Position numbers and translations under genes: made by a program
Source: a virus
Reading direction: 5' to 3' (one strand)
IMG/VR virus record: IMGVR_UViG_3300044618_001123
Coordinates: 1-28,953 of that record
DNA length: 28,953 nucleotides
Notes under the pieces: model-generated
Database searches by the model: none
What the model saw: the letters and a program-made list of their open reading frames with translations, nothing else
What the model was told of the DNA's origin: nothing
Shown: piece after piece, positions 23,820-28,953 of the stretch
Position numbering within the stretch: the stretch's first letter is position 1
Layout of the letters: every line of letters begins with the position of its first letter

Positions 23820-24413
23820 TTATTTCAATCCAACAACAAGCCATAAAATAAACATAGCCCCACCAACACACCACGCTGCAACTTTACCTTTGCGTTGTTT
23901 CTTGGTTTCTTGCTTGCTAACTTTTAAAAGTAACGAATCCGTTAGGTTTTCCGATTTGTAACCAACTATTAAACTATCCTTAATAGTTGAAGCAGAATCG
24001 CAAAGTTGAAACGCATTAAACAACGCAGCATAACTTGAATCCTTTACATTAATAATCTCATCACACAACACAAACACTGTGTCACAATCTTTTGGCAATG
24101 TGTGACGCAACTTCTTTAGTAAAGCTATGTTAGTGTTGGTTAATGATATTTCACGTTGTCTAATCGAATCTTTTGCGTTGTTAGCAACTTGCAGTCTTCG
24201 GTTGACTGATTCTAACTGATTCAACAATATTGCCTGCTCAATGCCGAATTGTTTTTTCATCATTTCGGCTTCTGCTTTGTAATCAAATGGGATTACTTTC
24301 GGTTTCTCTTTGGCGCAATGGTTAAGACCTATTACTAACAATAGGCATAGGATAGCGAATGTGATAAGTTGGTGGTGTGGTTTCATATTGTTATTTTTAG
24401 CACCCATCACCAT
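23820..24413 (-). CDS. Spanin-like lysis protein with two membrane ends
   Basis: This 197-residue protein has a hydrophobic helix near the start (about residues 15-31, QLITFAILCLLLVIGL), a long charged coiled-coil-like region (about 45-105), and a second helix at the very end (about 178-195, AAWCVGGAMFILWLVV). A protein anchored at both ends and spanning the periplasm is the plan of a unimolecular or inner-membrane spanin. There is no proper lipobox before Cys33 (LNHC), so it is not clearly a lipoprotein. It overlaps the holin-like gene by 17 bases and is followed by a terminator. Start at 24413 or 24386. Confidence 0.6.
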   Translation of the reverse strand: MVMGAKNNNMKPHHQLITFAILCLLLVIGLNHCAKEKPKVIPFDYKAEAEMMKKQFGIEQAILLNQLESVNRRLQVANNAKDSIRQREISLTNTNIALLKKLRHTLPKDCDTVFVLCDEIINVKDSSYAALFNAFQLCDSASTIKDSLIVGYKSENLTDSLLLKVSKQETKKQRKGKVAAWCVGGAMFILWLVVGLK

Positions 24414-24651
24414 TAATAACCGCAGTTCTGGTAGGTGTTTCGGTTGTGAATTTAGTTAAGAATTTAGTATTAATCAATAAGAACGTAGCTGCCAAACCGC
24501 CCCAAAAGGCTTGCTTCAGAGTGATTAAACCTTGCGTTTCTGCGAGTGCTAAACTTGTTTGAATAAATGGTAGCAAAACGTAGATTAAGTAGTCTGCAAT
24601 CTTTTTTAGTTGCTTGTTGTCGGGACTTCGATATTTCTGTTTTAGATTCAT
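24397..24651 (-). CDS. Holin-like two-helix membrane protein
   Basis: This 84-residue protein has a basic N-terminus (MNLKQKYRSPDNKQLKKI) and two hydrophobic helices (about 20-37 YLIYVLLPFIQTSLALAE and 46-63 QAFWGGLAATFLLINTK), then a polar end. Size and topology fit a class II holin. It sits between the PP-loop enzyme and the spanin-like gene, with the M15 endolysin four genes upstream, so this is the best holin in the window. Confidence 0.65.
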   Translation of the reverse strand: MNLKQKYRSPDNKQLKKIADYLIYVLLPFIQTSLALAETQGLITLKQAFWGGLAATFLLINTKFLTKFTTETPTRTAVINGDGC

Positions 24652-24662
24652 AGTTTAGTTTT

Positions 24663-25484
24663 TTAATCAGTGCAAAAACCTGCTTGACAACCGCTTCCAG
24701 TGCCAAAGTTAAAGTCGGTTTGCAATCCTATAGTTTTAATTTGTGCATAGGTAGCTTCTTTTTTCCAAGTAGCGTGTTTTTCTTGGTCTGAAAACCATTG
24801 CATCTTTTCGGTTTCCAAATCCCAATTTTTACGCAATTGTTGCAATGGCTTATGAAAACAACCAACGCAATTTGAATCAGATGGAAAAATTAAATTTGTT
24901 GAATCAGCCCATTTTTTTACTTGCAAATGAGTAACTTTATTTTCAATCAATGGAAAATAACCCTCCCTCCATTCTAACTCACCCCACTTATTTCTATTGC
25001 CATTTTTTGACTTTCCTATAATGCCCTTAAATGTAGTTGACAATCTGCTTGCTCGTTCCAATTCATCGTATCTGAAACCTATGCCCATTTTACACTTTTC
25101 ATTTATGTTTTTAAACCACCAATCAAATATAGGTCTCATCTTCATTTCAGTTGTGCAAAACCTCCAACTTTGGTTAGGTAAACCCTTACCGCCAGTACCT
25201 TGTTTATTTACTTTCTCAAATGTTTTTCCCGTAACCCAAACAATCTCTTTTCCTATTAATTGCTCCAAATCAATAACTGCTTTCAATGTCAAATCACTTT
25301 CAGCAGTTGCAATAAAATCCATACCTATTTTATCACTTACTTTTTGAACTAATGCTTTATCTTTTGGTGTGCATCTTATATCTTCAATTCTAACTAAACT
25401 AAAAATATTATAATCAGCAGGGTAATGGGCTGCTAAATAACTTGAGGTTTTACCTCCGCTTAAACTATTTATTGTTTTCATCAA
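24663..25484 (-). CDS. PAPS reductase/PP-loop ATPase family protein
   Basis: This 273-residue protein opens with the PP-loop SGGKTSSY (residues 9-16) of the adenine nucleotide alpha-hydrolase/PAPS reductase group. It also has a Cys-rich set: RFCTTEMK (C110), NCVGC (C206, C209) and GCQAGFC (C266, C271). These could bind a metal or iron-sulfur cluster. The family includes sulfate assimilation enzymes, tRNA thiolation enzymes and DndC-like DNA phosphorothioation enzymes. Here it lies in a phage lysis operon with no cysteine biosynthesis genes, so nucleic acid thiolation or a nucleotide-based defence or anti-defence role is more likely. No Dnd partner is seen. Confidence 0.75.
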   Translation of the reverse strand: MMKTINSLSGGKTSSYLAAHYPADYNIFSLVRIEDIRCTPKDKALVQKVSDKIGMDFIATAESDLTLKAVIDLEQLIGKEIVWVTGKTFEKVNKQGTGGKGLPNQSWRFCTTEMKMRPIFDWWFKNINEKCKMGIGFRYDELERASRLSTTFKGIIGKSKNGNRNKWGELEWREGYFPLIENKVTHLQVKKWADSTNLIFPSDSNCVGCFHKPLQQLRKNWDLETEKMQWFSDQEKHATWKKEATYAQIKTIGLQTDFNFGTGSGCQAGFCTD

Positions 25485-25666
25485 TTAATTATTGTCCACT
25501 CAAATTTACCCTTAATATTCCATTCCAACAAGGGCATAATCAAATCTATTTTATCTTTTCTCCTAAAGTAAACGTGGTCAATCTTTCGACCACCGATAAC
25601 AATGAAATCTATTTTGCTGAAAGTGATAACATCCTTGCCATTCGTGTAGCGTGTTCCTCTTGTCAT
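25481..25666 (-). CDS. Small hypothetical protein
   Basis: A 61-residue basic protein (MTRGTRYTNGKDVITFSKI) with a strand-rich middle (DFIVIGGRKIDHVYFRRKDK). It overlaps the endolysin stop (ATGA) upstream and the PP-loop gene downstream by four bases each, which argues for a real gene. No family is recognised. Confidence 0.55.
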   Translation of the reverse strand: MTRGTRYTNGKDVITFSKIDFIVIGGRKIDHVYFRRKDKIDLIMPLLEWNIKGKFEWTIIN

Positions 25667-26085
25667 ATTATGGTCATTTTCCAGTTGGTAAGCTCCACGT
25701 GGGGCATATCCTTAAACGATTTAAAATTGCCACCCCAAGTCAACTTATTGCTTACCGATTGCAGTAACTCCCAAAACTCTTTGAAATGTTTAGCAGAATA
25801 GTCAAGTTCACGTTTGCCAACCTTGACAAATGCTATGTCAAAGGCTCTTGATGGGTAATAATTATGCGGTGACTGATTTGCTCGGGCTTGGGTTATCTTC
25901 GGTCGCTTATGATAGTAAACTTCCTGCATTGCATTGTTTCTGTAAGTGCATACAATGATAACGTGAACATCGTTGTGAATAGCGTTAAACTGCGCTTCGG
26001 CTTTCTTATAAGCATTAGCAAGTGTTGGATGCAAGTCTTCGATTAATCTCGATTCGTATGGCTTGGTTTCATCTTTTGGTTTCAT
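25663..26085 (-). CDS. Endolysin, M15 peptidase (L-Ala-D-Glu peptidase type)
   Basis: This 140-residue protein carries the M15C pattern in order: a TYRNNAMQEVYY segment (47-58), SPHNYYPSRAFDIAF with zinc ligands His74 and Asp83, and WGGNF (117-121) followed by DMPHVEL with Asp126 and zinc ligand His129. It cleaves cell-wall peptide crosslinks at lysis. There is no signal peptide or cell-wall binding domain, so it needs a holin. It joins the upstream gene by ATGA and sits in the leftward lysis operon. Confidence 0.85.
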   Translation of the reverse strand: MKPKDETKPYESRLIEDLHPTLANAYKKAEAQFNAIHNDVHVIIVCTYRNNAMQEVYYHKRPKITQARANQSPHNYYPSRAFDIAFVKVGKRELDYSAKHFKEFWELLQSVSNKLTWGGNFKSFKDMPHVELTNWKMTII

Positions 26086-26303
26086 AGGTTGTCTTGTTTA
26101 AATGTTTTGTCGTAAAATTCTTTTCCACTCATATCAATGCCAAAATTACCATATTCAGTGGAACTATCATAAGTATATTCAAGCCATTCACGCTCCATTG
26201 CTTTGGCATTATCGAATAAATCAATAAAGTAAGGCCCAAGTTCATTGTTTACTTTTTTACTAATGGCTTCCTGCAACCATTCAACTGCGGTTTGGTTTTT
26301 CAT
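26082..26303 (-). CDS. Small protein with TAVEWL motif, copy 1
   Basis: A 73-residue protein with the start NQTAVEWLQEAISKKV, a central AKAMEREWLEYTYD helix, and the end SGKEFYDKTFKQDNL. It belongs to a short acidic family widespread in Bacteroidetes phages, function unknown. The gene directly upstream (26300-26500) is a paralog with the same order of motifs. It overlaps its neighbours by four bases on both sides. Confidence 0.6.
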   Translation of the reverse strand: MKNQTAVEWLQEAISKKVNNELGPYFIDLFDNAKAMEREWLEYTYDSSTEYGNFGIDMSGKEFYDKTFKQDNL

Positions 26304-26500
26304 ATTGTTTCTTTATTAAAGTTTTGTTCATAATACTCCTGCGCATTGTATTGCTTTGGCATTATTGCCCTTGAATAGCCTACGTGGTAGCCATTGATAA
26401 TGTTTTGCTTTTCGATTTCTTTTGCTAACTTTAGCAACTCTTTTGGAATGGCTAACTCATTCGCTAACCATTCAACTGCGCTTATTTGTTTTGTGGGCAT
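26300..26500 (-). CDS. Small protein with SAVEWL motif, copy 2
   Basis: A 66-residue protein that matches the plan of its neighbour: ISAVEWLANELAIPKE at the start, a central AKEIEKQNIINGYHVGY helix, and QEYYEQNFNKETI at the end. The pair looks like a tandem duplication that has diverged. The start follows the previous stop immediately (no gap). Confidence 0.6.
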   Translation of the reverse strand: MPTKQISAVEWLANELAIPKELLKLAKEIEKQNIINGYHVGYSRAIMPKQYNAQEYYEQNFNKETI

Positions 26501-26920
26501 CTAACAGTTTATTTTTAAGTTAATTATTTCAATATCCAAAGGCACTTCTATGCCCTCTACACCATCTTTCTCTGCGTAACTGTTAAGTTGGTAACCAATG
26601 GGGAATGAACACTTCGGAGCGACTCTAAATGCGTATCCATCGTTAGCTTTGCATTCGATATAATAGCCCCAGTGCAAACGAACTTTAACGAGGTCACCAA
26701 TTGAATATCTACCTAATCTTTGAATGATTCGCTGCCCTTTAATATAGGCATAAAAATACAAAACGCAATAGTTTTCCTCTTTGCGAATACCAAGCCTAAT
26801 GCTATTGTAGTGATGCCAACCTTTGCTGAAGCCTATGACCTTTTGCACTCCTTCACTTTTCTCAATGTCGGGTACAATAAACTCGCACGTTAATTTTGTC
26901 GGTTTGTATAGCAGTTTCAT
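26501..26920 (-). CDS. Hypothetical protein
   Basis: I prefer the ATG at 26920 (MKLLYKPTKLTCEF, 139 residues) because it overlaps the stop of the membrane protein gene as ATGA, the habit of this operon. The protein is strand-rich and basic in the middle (GFSKGWHHYNSIRLGIRKEE; YIKGQRIIQRLGRYSIGD), with Cys near both ends. No family is recognised. Confidence 0.55.
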   Translation of the reverse strand: MKLLYKPTKLTCEFIVPDIEKSEGVQKVIGFSKGWHHYNSIRLGIRKEENYCVLYFYAYIKGQRIIQRLGRYSIGDLVKVRLHWGYYIECKANDGYAFRVAPKCSFPIGYQLNSYAEKDGVEGIEVPLDIEIINLKINC

Positions 26921-27108
26921 TTTTTCATCCATTGTTGCATCCACCCTGCACCACACACGGCACTAACAAGTGAAGCGCAAAATGAGAGCGTAAACGTAAG
27001 CACTTCGGAATTACCAAAGAATACTCCAGTCATAGCGAATTTAACCGCCCAAAAGGACATAAATAGGGCTGCTGCTGCCCATAGGATAAGTGATGCTTTT
27101 GTTTTCAT
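26917..27108 (-). CDS. Small membrane protein
   Basis: A 63-residue protein with two hydrophobic helices (about 6-30, LILWAAAALFMSFWAVKFAM; and 37-56, LTFTLSFCASLVSAVCGAGW), ending in a short basic tail. It could be a membrane-disturbing or superinfection protein, but nothing specific points to that. It is the second gene in the lysis operon, two bases after the first. Confidence 0.5.
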   Translation of the reverse strand: MKTKASLILWAAAALFMSFWAVKFAMTGVFFGNSEVLTFTLSFCASLVSAVCGAGWMQQWMKK

Positions 27109-27110
27109 AG

Positions 27111-27281
27111 TTAAAAATTATCTGGATTTAATTCTTCATTTATAAGTTCTTCAAGTTTTGCGCTTAATTTCACTTTTTTATTTCCGTAAGTGGCATCAAT
27201 AAAAACAGAGCCTCCTTTAATATTGTTTTCTCTGTCATCATCTTGGTAATCCCAAATTAATTCAAATGTTGTTGTTGTCAT
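27111..27281 (-). CDS. Small acidic protein, first gene of the lysis operon
   Basis: A 56-residue ORF (MTTTTFELIWDYQDDDREN, then GGSVFIDATYGNKKVKLSAK). It begins 24 bases after the -7 box of the leftward promoter, and the next gene starts two bases after its stop. This position makes it likely to be real. No family is recognised. Confidence 0.6.
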   Translation of the reverse strand: MTTTTFELIWDYQDDDRENNIKGGSVFIDATYGNKKVKLSAKLEELINEELNPDNF

Positions 27282-27304
27282 AGTTATTTAGTTTTAAATT
27301 TTGA

Positions 27305-27335
27305 CAAAGATAAAAATAAAATAATTAAATACAAA
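27305..27335 (-). promoter_or_regulatory. Leftward promoter of the lysis operon
   Basis: On the minus strand, TTTG (27335-27332), 19 bases, then TATCTTTG (27312-27305): a full match to the Bacteroidetes -33/-7 pattern. It drives ten closely spaced genes to the terminator at 23749. Confidence 0.85.
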
Positions 27336-27336
27336 T

Positions 27337-27367
27337 TTTGTTTTAATAAAATAATGTTGTAGGTTTG
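27337..27367 (+). promoter_or_regulatory. Rightward promoter of the methyltransferase operon
   Basis: TTTG (27337-27340), 19 bases, then TAGGTTTG (27360-27367), again a full match. The ATG at 27391 is 23 bases past the -7 box. Its -33 box is one base from that of the leftward promoter. Confidence 0.85.
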
Positions 27368-27390
27368 TCGAAACTTTTAAAACTAACATA

Positions 27391-27639
27391 ATGAAAGCAA
27401 GAAAATTTGAAAACGTAGAAATTAATCAAACAGTGACATTTCAAGAAAATGGAATAATTGAAACTGGTGTAGTATGTAATGTTCAAGACAATAAATTTAT
27501 TGTGAGAGCATTAAGATGTTGGGATAGATGTGGAGTAATGGTTTATTATGACAAAAATTTTAGTTTTTTCAAAACTGGAACTAAAACACATTCACATTAT
27601 AACTATGGGAATGCTATTGCAATAACTGGTAATATCTAA
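27391..27639 (+). CDS. Hypothetical protein
   Basis: An 82-residue, strand-rich protein (MKARKFENVEINQTVTFQEN, RCWDRCGVMVYYDKNF, GTKTHSHYNYGN). The two Cys and the His cluster could bind metal, but no family is recognised. It is the first gene of the rightward operon. Confidence 0.6.
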   Translation: MKARKFENVEINQTVTFQENGIIETGVVCNVQDNKFIVRALRCWDRCGVMVYYDKNFSFFKTGTKTHSHYNYGNAIAITGNI

Positions 27640-27655
27640 TCTAATAACTAACAAA

Positions 27656-27859
27656 ATGCAAGCAGAAGTAGAGCGAGTATTAGTAGTTTACACCCAAGAA
27701 TGTGATGAATCAAGCAATAATATTCAAGAATTAAAAATATTTATGGAAGATAATGGAGCAGGTAAATATATTGTTTTTGAAACCGAACGATGGGCTATTG
27801 ACAACATTGATGAACTTGTAGAGATACTTAACGATTTTAAAACAAGGGCTGGAATATAA
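27656..27859 (+). CDS. Small acidic hypothetical protein
   Basis: A 67-residue, acidic protein (MQAEVERVLVVYTQECDES, KIFMEDNGAGKYIVFETERW). It follows the first gene by 16 bases with an AACTAACAAA leader like those before other starts here. The function is unknown. Confidence 0.55.
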   Translation: MQAEVERVLVVYTQECDESSNNIQELKIFMEDNGAGKYIVFETERWAIDNIDELVEILNDFKTRAGI

Positions 27860-27879
27860 ACTAACAAAACAACTAACAA

Positions 27880-28041
27880 ATGAAACAACTAATCCAAAAA
27901 CTATTATTCGGTTACCGAAGCAATCCAGCAGCCTACACCCCAAAAGGAGGCGCAAAATTAACTTATAAAGGTGGCAACGCTGAAGCTATACATTCAGCAT
28001 TAGTATTAATGCAATATCAAATACGCAATGCAAAAAACTAA
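27880..28041 (+). CDS. Small basic hypothetical protein
   Basis: A 53-residue ORF (MKQLIQKLLFGYRSNPAAYT, KGGAKLTYKGGNAEAIHSAL). It has an AACTAACAA leader and overlaps the next gene by 14 bases, so it is probably real. No family is recognised. Confidence 0.5.
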   Translation: MKQLIQKLLFGYRSNPAAYTPKGGAKLTYKGGNAEAIHSALVLMQYQIRNAKN

Positions 28042-28393
28042 AAAGAAACGCAAACTTGGCAGGGCAATTTGTGATTCATACATTCACGTTCCAAAGCCAG
28101 CAACCATCACACAACAACATTGGGATGTGTGGTTAAAGTATAATAGTGGACTTACATCGGTGGAATGTGCAATGGTCTTTGGCATCAAAGTACACGAAAT
28201 CACCAGTATAATATCTGGCATTGTTGAACGATTAAAGAACAAATCTAAAATAGCTGAAGACTGGAGTGAAGATTTTGCAACTGTGCAGGCTGCTATGGAA
28301 TTCAAACAACGTATTGCTAATAACATTTATATGGCTATGCGAAAAGCAAAAAAAGAAAATACAAATCAAATATTAATAATGTCAGAACTATGA
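28028..28393 (+). CDS. Hypothetical protein, possible DNA-binding
   Basis: A 121-residue protein with a very basic N-terminus (MQKTKKKRKLGRAIC) and a helical region QHWDVWLKYNSGLTSVECAM followed by VFGIKVHEITSIISGI. That region has the spacing of a helix-turn-helix (T-x-x-E-x-A-x-x-F-G-I-x-x-x-x-I), as in sigma-70-like or transposase-like DNA-binding regions. A regulatory or accessory DNA-binding role is possible. It overlaps the methyltransferase gene by four bases (ATGA). Confidence 0.6.
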   Translation: MQKTKKKRKLGRAICDSYIHVPKPATITQQHWDVWLKYNSGLTSVECAMVFGIKVHEITSIISGIVERLKNKSKIAEDWSEDFATVQAAMEFKQRIANNIYMAMRKAKKENTNQILIMSEL

Positions 28394-28953
28394 TGGAATT
28401 GAATAAGATATACAATGAAAATTGTTTAGATACAATGAAACGTATGCCAGATTGCTTTATTGACTTAACGGTAACATCACCGCCATATGATAATTTGAGA
28501 GAATATAAAGGATTTAGTTTTCCGTTTGGAGATATTGCCAAAGAATTGTTTAGAGTAACTAAAGATGGTGGTGTGGTTGTTTGGATAGTAGGAGATGCAA
28601 CTATTGATGGAAGCGAAACTGGAACAAGTTTTAAACAAGCATTGTACTTTATGCAATGTGGATTTAACCTACACGATACAATGATTTATCAAAAAAACAG
28701 CAGTTCATTTCCAGCATCAAAAACAGGCAACCGATACACTCAAATCTTTGAATATATGTTTGTGTTTTGTAAAGGAGAAATAAAAACGGCTAATTTGATT
28801 ATAGACAAAAAGAACAAATGGGCAGGGCATACAAACTGGGGGAATAACACGCAATACGACAAAGCTGGCAATTTGATAAAAACCGATAACATCAAGCCTA
28901 TATCGGAATTTTCTGCACGGAATAATATATGGGAATACGTTGTGGGATTCAAC
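28390..28953 (+). CDS. DNA methyltransferase (N4/N6, TSPPY type), partial
   Basis: The first 188 residues are present and the gene continues beyond the right edge. It begins MMELNKIYNENCLDTMKRMP with the catalytic motif TSPPYDN (about 29-35), then GDIAKELFRVTKDGGVVVWIV, a typical post-catalytic region, and NNIWEYVVGFN near the edge. The motif SPPY and its order before the SAM-binding FxGxG (not yet reached) indicate a beta-class amino-methyltransferase of adenine N6 or cytosine N4. It may protect phage DNA from host restriction. No restriction enzyme is visible in the window. Confidence 0.85.
   Translation, partial: MMELNKIYNENCLDTMKRMPDCFIDLTVTSPPYDNLREYKGFSFPFGDIAKELFRVTKDGGVVVWIVGDATIDGSETGTSFKQALYFMQCGFNLHDTMIYQKNSSSFPASKTGNRYTQIFEYMFVFCKGEIKTANLIIDKKNKWAGHTNWGNNTQYDKAGNLIKTDNIKPISEFSARNNIWEYVVGFN

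Noticed and set aside
24300-24320. Lipobox at Cys33 of the spanin-like protein
   Set aside because: The residues before Cys are L-N-H rather than the usual L-[AS]-[GA], so lipidation is not supported.
24470-24706. 78-residue minus ORF overlapping the holin-like gene
   Set aside because: It is in another frame of the same strand, rich in Arg/Lys/Ser with no membrane helices; the two-helix frame has better context.
1-28953. CRISPR arrays, tRNA or rRNA genes
   Set aside because: I saw no regularly spaced repeats and no tRNA-like cloverleaf or rRNA stretches on reading through.

Overview
The window looks like the late (structural and lysis) half of a tailed phage or prophage of a Bacteroidetes host. 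The evidence is AT-rich DNA, promoters of the Bacteroidetes type (TTTG, 19-22 bp, then TAnnTTTG), little Shine-Dalgarno signal, and several protein families typical of Bacteroidetes phages (DUF2586 sheath, DUF6046-like tail protein). The head genes are Mu-like: DUF935-type portal, gpF and gpG proteins, and a gp36-like adaptor. The tail is contractile (sheath, tube, hub, spike, gp25-like and gpX-like proteins). No integrase, transposase, tRNA, rRNA or CRISPR array is visible, so lifestyle cannot be decided here.

Layout. 133-2342: VRR-NUC nuclease, small and large terminase. 2325-2723 (minus): a one-gene insertion with its own promoter. 2814-7379: head adaptor, portal, gpF fused to a zincin domain, a 59-residue Cys protein, gpG, and a likely tail terminator. 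7381-9974: a baseplate and fibre block (J-like, CBM-bearing protein, fibre) set inside the head region. 9976-10155 (minus): a ribbon-helix-helix repressor with operator-like repeats. 10236-12825: ClpP-type protease/scaffold, two small proteins, major capsid protein, then a strong terminator. 12900-21334: sheath, tube, frameshifted tail chaperones (G and GT), tape measure, hub, spike, gp25, LysM protein, tail fibre. 21331-21709: two small membrane proteins. 21713-23702 (minus): phosphoesterase operon. 23749-23774: terminator lying between two promoters. 23820-27281 (minus): lysis and accessory operon with M15 endolysin, PP-loop sulfurtransferase-like enzyme, holin-like protein and spanin-like protein. 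27391-28953 (plus): small unknown genes leading into a DNA methyltransferase that runs off the window.

How it works together. Genes are packed with 1-4 base stop/start overlaps (TAATG, ATGA), which suggests translational coupling. Two perfect back-to-back promoters at 27305-27367 drive the leftward lysis operon and the rightward methyltransferase operon. The most interesting element is the gpF head protein with an HExxH metallopeptidase-like C-terminus and a small Cys-rich gene directly downstream. This matches the architecture of MuF polymorphic toxin/immunity pairs carried by temperate phages. Other notable points are a programmed -1 frameshift site followed by a 12-bp hairpin, carbohydrate-binding-like modules in two virion proteins, and seven genes of 53-59 codons that a 60-residue ORF cutoff would miss.
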